Both the position numbers and the translations under genes were made by a program. The notes beneath the pieces were generated by a model, which saw only the letters and a list, made by a program, of their open reading frames with translations, did no database searches and was not told the origin of the DNA. Source: Spirochaetaceae bacterium (GTDB lineage Bacteria > Spirochaetota > Spirochaetia > Treponematales > Treponemataceae). From it: a stretch of DNA of 61,939 nt. Below, one piece after another: positions 49,858 to 58,105 of the stretch. The stretch spans positions 1-61,939 of the forward strand of contig JAGARR010000017.1 of the NCBI GenBank assembly GCA_017622135.1, read 5' to 3'. The stretch's first letter is position 1. Each line of letters opens with the position of its first letter.

Positions 49858-51186
49858 ATGTATTTTAAGAGAAAGGCATATGACAAATTGCTTGAATGGA
49901 AGGCAAGGTTTTCTGACCGGTATGCAGTGATGCTGGAGGGTGCAAGACGGGTTGGCAAGTCAACGATAGCTGAGAATTTTGCGAGGAATGAGTACAAGTC
50001 CTACATCCTGCTTGACTTTTCAAAGGCAACGGAACAAATGAAGGCGTGCTTCGATGACATTGGCAACCTGGATCTCCTCTTCTTGCGGTTGCAGGCGGAG
50101 ACTGGGGTGACCTTGTTTGTCCACGAGTCGCTGATAATCTTTGATGAGGTGCAATTGTTCCCAAAGGCTCGGCAGGCCATAAAGCATTTGGTTGCTGACG
50201 GGAGATACCATTATCTTGAGACTGGCTCCCTGATTTCAATCAGAAGGAATGTCAAGGATATCTTGATTCCTTCAGAAGAGATGAAGATTCAGGTGTATCC
50301 GATGGACTACGAGGAATTTTGCTGTGCCACTGGTCAAAACTATTCTATACTGAGACACGTGTTTGATTCGGGTCATGGCATGGGGCAGGCGACAAACCGC
50401 AAGCTGATGCGGGACCTGCGAATCTACCTGGCAGTTGGTGGTATGCCGCAGGCGGTGGAGGCGTATATTTCCGGAAGGAATTTTTCGGAGATTGACATGA
50501 TAAAACGGCAGATTATAACCTTATATGAAGAGGACTTCAAAAAAATAGATCCGTCGGGAAGGCTGTCTTCACTGTACCATTCCGTTCCGGCCCAGCTTGC
50601 CAGGGGCTCCAGAAAATATCGGGCGACAACAGCCACTGGAACGCGGGGCGGTGCAAGAACCCAGGAGCTCCTGTTTGATTTGGTTGATTCCAAGACCGTT
50701 CTACCCTGCTGGAATGCAACGGATCCGAGGGTGAGCCTTGCGGATACGAAGGATTTCAACCGCTTCAAACTGTATGTTGCTGATACCGGCTTGTTCGTCA
50801 CGCTGATGTTCATCGACAGGCCCTCGACAGAAAACGATGTGTACGCAAAGCTGCTTTCCGACAAGTTGCCTGCGAACCTGGGCTACCTGTACGAGAATCT
50901 GGTGGCCCAAATGATAGCCTCCACCGGGCGTGAGCTGTATTATCACACCTGGGAGAAGGTTGGAAGCACCCATTATTATGAGGTGGACTTCCTGGTTTCG
51001 GAGGGAAGCAAGCTGAAGGTCTTTGAGGTGAAGTCCTCTGGAACAGGAAAGCATGGGTCAATCACGGAATTCGCCCGGAGGTTTTCGAAACACGTAAAAA
51101 ATACGTATGTGCTTTCCCAGAAGGATGTATCAAGCGAAGGAACCCTATTCTTCAAGCCCTTGTACCTGCTCCCGTTTTTGTTGTGA
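49858..51186 (+). CDS. AAA+ ATPase with DUF4143 nuclease-like C-terminus (442 aa)
   Basis: The N-terminal AAA domain begins MYFKRKAYDKLLEWKARFSD with Walker A LEGARRVGKSTIAENFA (~27-35), Walker B SLIIFDEVQLFPKARQAIK and sensor ETGSLIS. The C-terminal DUF4143 part ends with YYEVDFLVSEGSKLKVFEVK, an E-x(n)-EVK pattern of PD-(D/E)xK nucleases. ATG 49858 has GGGGAG 7 nt upstream. These ATPases are widespread, usually found singly in anaerobes, often in mobile or defence regions. Their cellular role is unproven. Preceded by the 33-bp repeat array; followed by a second, distant relative. Confidence 0.85.
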   Translation: MYFKRKAYDKLLEWKARFSDRYAVMLEGARRVGKSTIAENFARNEYKSYILLDFSKATEQMKACFDDIGNLDLLFLRLQAETGVTLFVHESLIIFDEVQLFPKARQAIKHLVADGRYHYLETGSLISIRRNVKDILIPSEEMKIQVYPMDYEEFCCATGQNYSILRHVFDSGHGMGQATNRKLMRDLRIYLAVGGMPQAVEAYISGRNFSEIDMIKRQIITLYEEDFKKIDPSGRLSSLYHSVPAQLARGSRKYRATTATGTRGGARTQELLFDLVDSKTVLPCWNATDPRVSLADTKDFNRFKLYVADTGLFVTLMFIDRPSTENDVYAKLLSDKLPANLGYLYENLVAQMIASTGRELYYHTWEKVGSTHYYEVDFLVSEGSKLKVFEVKSSGTGKHGSITEFARRFSKHVKNTYVLSQKDVSSEGTLFFKPLYLLPFLL

Positions 51187-51236
51187 CGGCATTTGGGAAT
51201 CCTGTCCTTGCTGCATTTCTTGAAAATTCAGAATCT

Positions 51237-51319
51237 ATTCCAAAAAGTTGCATAATTTACTGAGTTTTCGGAATGAATTCCAAAAACTTGTTGATTTTAG
51301 GACTTTTTCGGAATATAAT
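51237..51319 (+). promoter_or_regulatory. two 40-bp tandem repeats carrying the promoter of the second ATPase gene
   Basis: ATTCCAAAAA at 51237 and 51277 and TTTTCGGAAT at 51265 and 51305: two 40-bp units, each with inverted ATTCC...GGAAT ends. Unit 2 contains TTGATT (51291-51296), 17 bp, TATAAT (51314-51319); the ATG follows after only 7 nt. Confidence 0.7.
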
Positions 51320-51326
51320 CTATTTT

Positions 51327-52547
51327 ATGAGCGACATAGATACCTCCACCATGAGAATCGACCGCAATGAATATCTAGGGCGGCTTTGGAATTTGAGGGG
51401 AAAAAAACTCATCAAGATTGTGACGGGAATCAGGCGGTGCGGAAAGTCAACGGTTTTGGAGATGTTTCGTGACGGCCTGCTGCGGGAGGGCGTGTCACAG
51501 GAGCAGATTGTCTTCATCAATTTCGAGGACTATGAGCATAAGGCACTGCGGAATCCTGACAATCTGTACGCCCATGTCAAAAAGCTTTTGACACCAAAAA
51601 TGAATTACCTCTTCTTTGACGAGGTGCAGCGGGTGGAGAATTTTCCGGAGGTGGTGGACAGCCTCTACATCAGGGACAATGTTGACCTGTATCTGACGGG
51701 CTCCAACTCCTCCTTGCTATCAAGTGAAATTGCAACCCTTATCAGCGGCCGCTACGTGGAGATACCGATGCTGCCCTTTTCCTTCAAGGAATTCACCGGG
51801 GCGGTGGGCATGGAGGCACAGCTTCCCTCGGCATACCGGTTGTATGTTGAGACCAGCTCCTTTCCCTATGTGCTGGAGCTTTTGGACACCCCGCAGGAAA
51901 TTCACGCCTATCTTGAGGGAATCTACAATACCATTCTGGTGAAGGACATCATCGACAGAAAGAGAATTGCAGACTCACGGGTCTTCCAGCGTGTGACGCA
52001 ATTTGTCTTTGACAACATTGGCCTTGAGCTTTCCCCAAAGAAGATTGCGGACACCCTCACCTCCAACGGCAGGAAGACAGACTCCAAGACAATAGAAAAA
52101 TACGTTGCCGCCCTTGAGGAAAGCTTTATCGTGTATCGTGCCGGCCGCTACAACATCAAGGGAAGGGAATACCTGAAGAGCCTGGAAAAATACTACGTGG
52201 CGGACATCGGGCTGAGGAACTATATGCTGGGGAAAAAGTCCATGGATGTGGGCCACATCCTGGAGAATGTCGTCTACCTTGAGCTGCGGCGGCGGGGATA
52301 TGCCGTGTATGTGGGGAAAATAGATGCCATGGAGGTTGATTTTGTGGCCCAGGATAGCCAGGGGAACACCTACATCCAGGTGGCCGCCTCGGTGCGGGAG
52401 CCCCAGACCCTGCAGCGGGAGCTGCGTCCACTTCAGGCAATACGGGACAACTACCCCAAGCTCCTCCTTACCCTTGATGATGACCCGGAGGCGGACTACC
52501 AGGGCATCCTCCGCAGGAACGCCTTGCAGTGGCTTGTGGAGGGGTGA
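51327..52547 (+). CDS. AAA+ ATPase with DUF4143 domain, second gene (406 aa)
   Basis: Walker A VTGIRRCGKSTVLEMF (~32-42), Walker B NYLFFDEVQRVENFPEVVDS, sensor LTGSNSSLLSSEIATLISGR and PMLPFSFKEF belong to the AAA_14 module. The C-terminal DUF4143 has KFD-like ESFIVYRAGRYNIKGREYLK, ADIGLRNYMLG, ENVVYLELRRRGYAVYVGKI and AMEVDFVAQDSQGNTYIQVA (nuclease-like EVDF...Q). It is only distantly similar to the neighbour at 49858 and has a different promoter and repeat. No Shine-Dalgarno before ATG 51327, so a leaderless transcript is likely. Role unknown. Confidence 0.85.
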   Translation: MSDIDTSTMRIDRNEYLGRLWNLRGKKLIKIVTGIRRCGKSTVLEMFRDGLLREGVSQEQIVFINFEDYEHKALRNPDNLYAHVKKLLTPKMNYLFFDEVQRVENFPEVVDSLYIRDNVDLYLTGSNSSLLSSEIATLISGRYVEIPMLPFSFKEFTGAVGMEAQLPSAYRLYVETSSFPYVLELLDTPQEIHAYLEGIYNTILVKDIIDRKRIADSRVFQRVTQFVFDNIGLELSPKKIADTLTSNGRKTDSKTIEKYVAALEESFIVYRAGRYNIKGREYLKSLEKYYVADIGLRNYMLGKKSMDVGHILENVVYLELRRRGYAVYVGKIDAMEVDFVAQDSQGNTYIQVAASVREPQTLQRELRPLQAIRDNYPKLLLTLDDDPEADYQGILRRNALQWLVEG

Positions 52548-52559
52548 GGTCAGTTCATT

Positions 52560-52712
52560 TCAGTCTGTGGAAGGCAGGAGTAGTGATTCATTGTAATATA
52601 GTGAAGACCTGTCAAAAGAAACCCTTGTGCTGGGGACACATCCAGTGAAAAAGACCAATAGCAATAAACCTGCTACACCCTTTTCAAACCTACCTCGAAA
52701 TAAAAACTGCAC
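52560..52712 (-). CDS. possible small lipoprotein (50 aa)
   Basis: From a GTG at 52712 the frame reads VQFLFRGRFEKGVAGLLLLV, then FFTGC, a lipobox-like end, and 26 more residues ending LLLPSTD. The hydrophobic run plus FFTGC is suggestive, but there is no good ribosome-binding site. It could also be the stump of a larger gene. The stretch 52713-52843 holds only an A+T-rich tract and short hairpins (GGGCCACAGG / CCTGCGGCCC). Confidence 0.3.
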   Translation of the reverse strand: MQFLFRGRFEKGVAGLLLLVFFTGCVPSTRVSFDRSSLYYNESLLLPSTD

Positions 52713-52843
52713 AAATCTCACACTCGCTTGGAGTGGGATAAAAAGGGCCACAGGCTCTTTCTCCTGCGGCCCTTCCCTGTGGCTGGGGTCAGGTCGGCTT
52801 TGAATTTCGATGTCAGGCCGACTCAAAGGTTTGCTGTCAGGCA

Positions 52844-53272
52844 GATTTCACCGCAGCTGCCCGGAATCTGATAGCAGAGACTGAGGTGGACAACAGCGAG
52901 GAAAGCACCTTTGGTACAGGGGAAAATCAGCAGGCGAACCAGTATGTCTGCTCCAACACCACGGACAAGATCTTCCTGCTGGGCGAGAAGGAGGCCACCA
53001 ACAGTGGGTACGGCTTCGCCGCATATGACCAGTTCGGAACGGACAGCACCCGCATCCGTGTCACCACGGACTACACCAAGGCCACCGGGGCATACCAGAG
53101 CTCCACAGAAGGCTGTGGCGGCTGGTGGTGGCTGCGCTCGCCCAACTACCGCGGCGAGTACTATGCGCGCGTCATCGACGACGGTAGCAACGCCAATGAC
53201 TACAACGATGTCAGCATCACTTATGGGGGCGTTGTTCCGGCTTTGTGTGTTCAGTTGCCGACTAACAACTGA
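52844..53272 (+). pseudogene. C-terminal fragment of a DUF6273-type surface protein
   Basis: The frame reads DFTAAARNLIAETEVDNSEE, TDKIFLLGEKEATNSGYGFA, GWWWLRSPNYRGEYYARV and GGVVPALCVQLPTNN, the standard end of DUF6273 domains (KxFLLS...WWLRSP...GVRPA). No start codon or ribosome-binding site precedes it, and the usual SWLN segment upstream is absent. ATG-like starts at 52886 (GTG, not in a good context) would give only the same truncated domain. Probably a silent cassette or the debris of a lipoprotein gene; these domains occur in large numbers in gut treponemes. Confidence 0.65.
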
Positions 53273-53336
53273 AAATTGACATCTCATTCGGCACCTGTCG
53301 GGCTGCGGTTCGGCGGGTGTTCCGGGCGTTCCGGCG

Positions 53337-53714
53337 CTACTTGTCCAGGGAGAACATGTCTCCCAAAAAGAGGAGTCCCTGGAGGACACCGTAGGCAAAG
53401 TAGCCGCCGTAGTACATGGTGAGGGTGGACTGCAGTAGCCGTTCCCCAAAGGAGGTGACGGCCCAAGTGTTCACGGCGTAGAGCAGGAACACAAAGCCCA
53501 GGGGCAGCAGGCTCAGGCAGGGCAGGATTCCCAGCACCTTCTGGGTCTTCAGCAGGACCAGACCCACCACGATGGCAATCACGCCGGCAAAGATTCCGAT
53601 GACGGGAATGAAGCCTGTCTGCAAGACGAACCAGGTGGCAATGCCCATGGCGATGCCAAAGGCGCTGCGGATGCCACGGTGGCGGGTTTCCTTTCCAAAG
53701 TCAAGTTCAATCAT
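53337..53714 (-). CDS. small integral membrane protein (125 aa)
   Basis: Start ATG 53714 with AAGGAG 7 nt upstream. Four hydrophobic helices (SAFGIAMGIATWFVLQTGFI, FAGVIAIVVGLVLLKTQ, ILPCLSLLPLGFVFLLYAV, YYGGYFAYGVLQGLLFLG) after a short charged N-terminus MIELDFGKETRHRG. No known family. It lies 10 bp downstream of the FAD-dependent reductase on the same strand and is probably co-transcribed with it. Confidence 0.6.
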   Translation of the reverse strand: MIELDFGKETRHRGIRSAFGIAMGIATWFVLQTGFIPVIGIFAGVIAIVVGLVLLKTQKVLGILPCLSLLPLGFVFLLYAVNTWAVTSFGERLLQSTLTMYYGGYFAYGVLQGLLFLGDMFSLDK

Positions 53715-53724
53715 CTTTCGCTCC

Positions 53725-55074
53725 TTACATTTCCGGTTGTATCTCATCCTCCTGCCAGCTTCGTCCCACCAGCTGCTTCAGCTTGGGGAGCCACTGGCTG
53801 GGGGTGGCGCCTGGTGCAACGGGGCCTGAGGAGCCGCTGGGGCCAAAGGCCAGTCCCCCCACAATGGTGCCGGTTTCCGTGTCCTCCACCAGGTTGATGT
53901 AGGTGTCTCCCAGCTTGGAGGCACTACGCTTTTTCACCGGGCTCACCTCGTGGTTCCTCCAGCGGCCGGAATTCTCCTCCTCCGCCGTCAGCACCGCCTT
54001 TCCCGTCGATACTGCCTGCCGTTCCCCGACGGTGATGGTGGTGCGGGGTATGGTCTGGGTGTAGGGCGAGGGCTGGCGGTGCCCTTGCTGGCTTGCTGTG
54101 TCTCGAAACAGGCGCCAGCAGGCGAACTGGGCTGCCTTTCTGCCTTGCTCCAGTGCGGCGGGAATGATGGCCCAGGTGACTCCCTGGAACTGGGCACAAT
54201 CCCCCGCGGCAAAGATGGCGGTGTCGCTGGTGGCCATGGTTTCGTCCACTATGATGCCCTTGTCGCAGGCCAGCCCCGCAGTCCTTGCCAGAGCCAGCTG
54301 ACTTCGCACACCCATAGAGTAGATCAGGGTCTCCGTCCCGTCCCCGCAGACTGGCTTGAGGAATTCCGCCACGGACTTGGACTTCAGCTGGTTGGTGTCC
54401 AGGTGGACTCCCGTGTGGATGGCCAGCCCCTCCTGCCGCTCCAGATAGAGCCGCAGCATTTCCGAGGCGGTCCTGTTCAGCTGGCGGTTCAGCAGGTAGC
54501 CGGAGGCCTCCAGCACGTGAACCTCCCTCACGCCGTTGGTCCTCAGTGCCATGGCAGTCTCCAGTCCCAGCAGTCCGCCTCCCAGCACGGCAGCTTTTCT
54601 TCGTCGGGTGGCCACGTGGCGGCGGAGCTCCTGCACATCCTGGAGGCTGCGGAGACAGAACACTGAGCCAGCGGCGGCTGTCCCCGGGTCAGGGATAAGG
54701 GGGGCAGAAGCGATGGAGCCAGTGGCCAGAATGAGTGCGTCATAGCCCAGTACTTCCTGGTTCTGGGCCTCTGCCTTGGGATGGTGCAGCAGGTTCAGTG
54801 TCACCCGCTGTTCCTGCCGGTTCAGACTCACCACCTGGGCGGGACAGACGAGCCGGATGCCCTGCTGGCAGAACCAGTCCTCCCCATGGAGCAGCAATTC
54901 TCGCTCCCGGATGGTGCCTGCCAGCAGCTGGGGAAGGAGGGGGCGGGAGTAGCTGGGGGGATCCTCCTGGCTGATGACGGTGATGGCAAGCTCCTGCTGG
55001 CTGTGGAGGCTGCGGGCTTCTTCCGCTGCGGTGACTCCCGCCATGCCAGCTCCAATGATGATCAAGTGCTTCAT
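53725..55074 (-). CDS. NAD(P)/FAD-dependent oxidoreductase, rubredoxin-reductase-like (449 aa)
   Basis: FAD-binding N-terminus LIIIGAGMAGVTAAEEARS, SYSRPLLPQLLAG, LILATGS; NAD(P) site KAAVLGGGLLGLETAMALR; second FAD motif TAIFAAGDCAQFQ. The order and length match NADH:rubredoxin reductases and the reductase part of nitrite reductases. A ~60-residue C-terminal extension (WRNHEVSPVKKRSASKLGDT, GTIVGGLAFG) is normal for this group. It could feed electrons through rubredoxin to rubrerythrin (44526) or superoxide reductase (5725); that link is inferred. AGGAG precedes the ATG. Confidence 0.87.
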   Translation of the reverse strand: MKHLIIIGAGMAGVTAAEEARSLHSQQELAITVISQEDPPSYSRPLLPQLLAGTIRERELLLHGEDWFCQQGIRLVCPAQVVSLNRQEQRVTLNLLHHPKAEAQNQEVLGYDALILATGSIASAPLIPDPGTAAAGSVFCLRSLQDVQELRRHVATRRRKAAVLGGGLLGLETAMALRTNGVREVHVLEASGYLLNRQLNRTASEMLRLYLERQEGLAIHTGVHLDTNQLKSKSVAEFLKPVCGDGTETLIYSMGVRSQLALARTAGLACDKGIIVDETMATSDTAIFAAGDCAQFQGVTWAIIPAALEQGRKAAQFACWRLFRDTASQQGHRQPSPYTQTIPRTTITVGERQAVSTGKAVLTAEEENSGRWRNHEVSPVKKRSASKLGDTYINLVEDTETGTIVGGLAFGPSGSSGPVAPGATPSQWLPKLKQLVGRSWQEDEIQPEM

Positions 55075-55143
55075 GTATTCTCCTGTAGCTCATGGTCGGA
55101 TGGATGGATTCGATTGCAGCCAGACTCGATTCCGGTTCCTCTC

Positions 55144-55172
55144 TTGACTAAAGGTACCGCTCAATTTATCCT
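55144..55172 (+). promoter_or_regulatory. promoter of the MBL-fold hydrolase gene
   Basis: TTGACT (55144-55149), 17 bp, TATCCT (55167-55172); 6 nt to the ATG at 55179. Confidence 0.7.
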
Positions 55173-55178
55173 TGTACC

Positions 55179-56093
55179 ATGCGTTGTGAATTCCTTGGAA
55201 CGGGAACCAGCCATGGCATTCCAGTGATTGCCTGTAGCTGCCACTGCTGCCGTTCCACCGACAGTCGAGACAAGCGTTTTCGCGCCAGCCTGTGGATTAC
55301 GGAAGGGGACTTCCGTGCCCCCGATACTTCAATTCTAATTGACATGGGGCCGGACTTCCGTAGCCAGGCTCTGAAATCTAGCATAAATCGTTTGGATGCT
55401 TTGCTGCTGACCCATGGCCATGCGGATCACCTCAATGGTCTGGACGACATCCGCATCTTCTCCCACACTGCCTCCCAAACGCCGCCCCAGGCCGACGGCA
55501 AGGTGCGGGTCTATCAGGAGACGGAGGGGGAGGGGCTGCCGGTATATGGCAATGAGCTCACCTTGCGTGATGTGCACCGACGGTTCTCCTACGTCTTCCA
55601 GCCGGTGATGGAGGGAGGCGGCAAGCCCAAGGTCAAGACCATAGACTGCAGCGTTTATGGGAGGGAGAATCCGCTGGAAATAGGGGGGATTTCGTTGATT
55701 CCCGTGCCGCTGCTGCACGGTCGTCTGGAAACTACGGGCTGGATTATCTTGCGGAATCTGGGGGAAGGGAAGGGGATTCGTGGTCTGGCATACCTCACCG
55801 ACTGCAACCACGTTCCCCAGTGCAGCCTGGAGCTTTTGGTGGAGCTGGGGCCCTGTCTGGAGCACGTGGTCATAGACGGTCTGCGTCCCCAGCTCCACAG
55901 CACCCATTTCTCCTACGACCAGGCGCTGGATCTGGCCCTGCAGATTGGGGGAAGGTACAACTGGCTCACCCACCTGTGCCACGACCGGACCCATGTGGAG
56001 ATTCAGTCTTATCTGCAGGAGCGGCTGGAGGAGCTGGGACGAGGCGACTTCCACTGCCAGCCCGCCTACGACGGCTTGGTATTGGAGGTCTGA
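55179..56093 (+). CDS. MBL-fold metallo-hydrolase, PhnP-like (304 aa)
   Basis: The start FLGTGTSHGIPVIACSCHCC is the PhnP/tRNase Z-like N-terminus with a Cys pair that may bind structural zinc. Metal ligands: LLLTHGHADHLNGLDDIRIF (HxHxDH), PVPLLHGR, ASLTDC-type LAYLTDCNHVP and NWLTHLCHDRTHVE. Related proteins are phosphodiesterases for cyclic phosphate sugars or nucleotides. No Shine-Dalgarno; the -10 box is 6 nt upstream, so leaderless. Convergent with pyk (5 bp between the ends). Confidence 0.85.
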   Translation: MRCEFLGTGTSHGIPVIACSCHCCRSTDSRDKRFRASLWITEGDFRAPDTSILIDMGPDFRSQALKSSINRLDALLLTHGHADHLNGLDDIRIFSHTASQTPPQADGKVRVYQETEGEGLPVYGNELTLRDVHRRFSYVFQPVMEGGGKPKVKTIDCSVYGRENPLEIGGISLIPVPLLHGRLETTGWIILRNLGEGKGIRGLAYLTDCNHVPQCSLELLVELGPCLEHVVIDGLRPQLHSTHFSYDQALDLALQIGGRYNWLTHLCHDRTHVEIQSYLQERLEELGRGDFHCQPAYDGLVLEV

Positions 56094-56098
56094 GTCCG

Positions 56099-57904
56099 CT
56101 ACACAATGCCCTCGTACACCAGTAGCTGGCTGCCGTCTATGGTGACCATGAGGCCGTCCTCCAGCTTGATGGTGGCATCTGCCACATTGGTGAGCCATAC
56201 CAGGTCGGGGTTCACCAGGGCGAGCATTGCGTCACTGATTTCCGAGCCGTTTTCTGCAATCACGCCGTCCACCAGCCGCAGCAGGGGAATGTAGTCCTCC
56301 GTGATGGTGGGACACACCAGTATTTCCCCGCCCTTCTTCTTCTTGAGCCGGGACAGGGCTTCCAGGGCGGAGGTTGTCTGGACGATGTGGCCGCTGCTCT
56401 TGAGCTTCTCCTGGCTGGCACTGCCGCCGCCGTTTCCTCTGGCCAGCACACTTCCCACCAGCAGTACCTTCACCGTGTTCAGCATGAGGGAGCTGAACAG
56501 GGGCGCTCCCGCCGCCAGCACCACCCGGTCTGAGATCTGCACGATGCCTGCGTCCAGGGCCACCTTGATGGCGTTCTGAATCATCTCGTTGGAGCTGCTG
56601 GCCATCTTGGTGTGCAGCGGCACCACACCCCAGAACAGCAGCAGCTGGCGGGCTACCACTGGGTCGGGGGTGACGGCGATGACGGATTGCTCCGGGCGGA
56701 ACTTGCTGATCATGCGGGAGGTGTGGCCCGACAGGGTCGGGGTGATGATGACCATAGCCTTCACGTCCCGGGCGGTGGTGTAGGCGTTCCGTGCCATGAT
56801 CATGCCGATGTTGCCGGTGGGCAGGAAGCTGTCCCCGGTGTCGCTCTGCCGCATCTTCTGGCAGAATTCCTGGGAATCCTCCACGGAAAGGGCAATCTTT
56901 GCCATGGTCTTCACTGCCTCCACGGGATAGGCCCCGTTGGCCGTCTCTCCGGAAAGCATCACCGCATCGGTGCCGTCGAAGATGGCGTTGGCCACGTCGG
57001 TGAGCTCCGCCCGGGTGGGCCGGGGATTCACCACCATGGACTCCAGCATCTGGGTGGCGGTGATGACCGGCTTGCCCATGCGGCGGCACACCCCGATGAT
57101 GTGCTTCTGCACCAGGGGAATCTTCTCCGTGGGCAGCTGTACTCCCAGGTCGCCCCGGGCTATCATGATGCCGTCCGCCGCCTCGGCGATTTCCTCTATG
57201 TTTGCCACTCCCTCCTCGTTCTCTATCTTGGCGATGATCTTTGCCCGGCTGTGGAGGGTGTCCAGGTAGCGGCGGATCTCGTGGATTTCTGCGGGGAAGC
57301 TGACGAAGCTGGCGGCGATGAAGTCCACCTCCTGACTCGCACCGAAGGCGATGTCCGCCTTGTCCTGCTCTCCCATGATGGGCAGCATGGCGTGGAGGCC
57401 CACCAGGTTCACGTTCTTCCTGCTGCCGATGGTTCCCGTATTCCGTGCCTGGCAGAGCACCTGGTTTCCGTCGCTTTCCAGCACCTCCAGCTCCAAAAGC
57501 CCGTCGGCAATGAGAATCCGAACTCCGGCGGTGGCCTTTTGGGGCAGGTCCTGCCACGTGACGGAAAGCCGTGCTGGCTGTCCATCCGCCGCAGGCTGGG
57601 TCTTCTCTCCGTCGCTGGTGACAATCACCCGGTCCCCTGCCGTGATGGTGACGGTGCCCCCATTGATGGTGTCCCCGGTTCTGATCTCCGGCCCCTTGGT
57701 GTCCAGCAGGATGGCAACTGGCTTTCCTGTCTTGCGGGAAGCCCTGCGGACACGCTCCATGGCCTCCTGATGGGACTGGTGGCTTCCGTGGGAAAAGTTG
57801 AAGCGGGCCACATTCATCCCCGCCTCCACAAGCTGCTCCACAATGGTGTCGTCGGCCGTGGTGGGCCCCATGGAGCATACAATCTTTGTCTTTCGTGTGA
57901 ACAT
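56099..57904 (-). CDS. pyk: pyruvate kinase with extra C-terminal domain
   Basis: A 601-aa glycolytic enzyme converting phosphoenolpyruvate and ADP to pyruvate and ATP. Motifs: TRKTKIVCSMGP, ARFNFSHGSHQSH, LLDTKGPEIRTG, KIENEEGVANIEEIAEAADG, IARGDLGVQLPTEKIPLVQK, ATQMLESMVVNPRPTRAE and LSGETANGAYPVEAVKTM. Residues ~475-601 add a PEP-utiliser-like domain (GEILVCPTITEDYIPLLRLV), as in Bacillus and Geobacillus, here with a longer linker. The ATG is 6 nt after a -10 box and has no Shine-Dalgarno, pointing to a leaderless transcript. Confidence 0.96.
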   Translation of the reverse strand: MFTRKTKIVCSMGPTTADDTIVEQLVEAGMNVARFNFSHGSHQSHQEAMERVRRASRKTGKPVAILLDTKGPEIRTGDTINGGTVTITAGDRVIVTSDGEKTQPAADGQPARLSVTWQDLPQKATAGVRILIADGLLELEVLESDGNQVLCQARNTGTIGSRKNVNLVGLHAMLPIMGEQDKADIAFGASQEVDFIAASFVSFPAEIHEIRRYLDTLHSRAKIIAKIENEEGVANIEEIAEAADGIMIARGDLGVQLPTEKIPLVQKHIIGVCRRMGKPVITATQMLESMVVNPRPTRAELTDVANAIFDGTDAVMLSGETANGAYPVEAVKTMAKIALSVEDSQEFCQKMRQSDTGDSFLPTGNIGMIMARNAYTTARDVKAMVIITPTLSGHTSRMISKFRPEQSVIAVTPDPVVARQLLLFWGVVPLHTKMASSSNEMIQNAIKVALDAGIVQISDRVVLAAGAPLFSSLMLNTVKVLLVGSVLARGNGGGSASQEKLKSSGHIVQTTSALEALSRLKKKKGGEILVCPTITEDYIPLLRLVDGVIAENGSEISDAMLALVNPDLVWLTNVADATIKLEDGLMVTIDGSQLLVYEGIV

Positions 57905-57910
57905 AGTTTA

Positions 57911-57940
57911 AATGTATGTGAATTCGATGAAAAAAAGCAA
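57911..57940 (-). promoter_or_regulatory. pyk promoter
   Basis: On the minus strand: TTGCTT (57940-57935), 18 bp, TACATT (57916-57911), then 6 nt to the ATG. Confidence 0.65.
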
Positions 57941-58009
57941 GTTGGTTTGGAGGTAGCGTCATCTTTGGAAAGATAATGAAAAAATGTTTTCTGTCAGTCT
58001 TCCCTCCCT

Positions 58010-58038
58010 TTGCATACTTTTTCCCCATGGTGTATACT
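58010..58038 (+). promoter_or_regulatory. fhs promoter
   Basis: TTGCAT (58010-58015), 17 bp, TATACT (58033-58038). The ~60-nt leader contains a hairpin around GGTCCGT / ACGGGTCC; it does not match the tetrahydrofolate riboswitch. Confidence 0.75.
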
Positions 58039-58105
58039 ATATTGTCAGTCAAAGTATTTTTGAGCCGGTCCGTCTGTTCTACGGGTCCTGGCCGCAGGAG
58101 GTTAT

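Noticed and set aside
58045..58105. Tetrahydrofolate riboswitch before fhs
   Set aside because: Leader is only about 60 nt and lacks the conserved junction sequences; one simple hairpin is seen.
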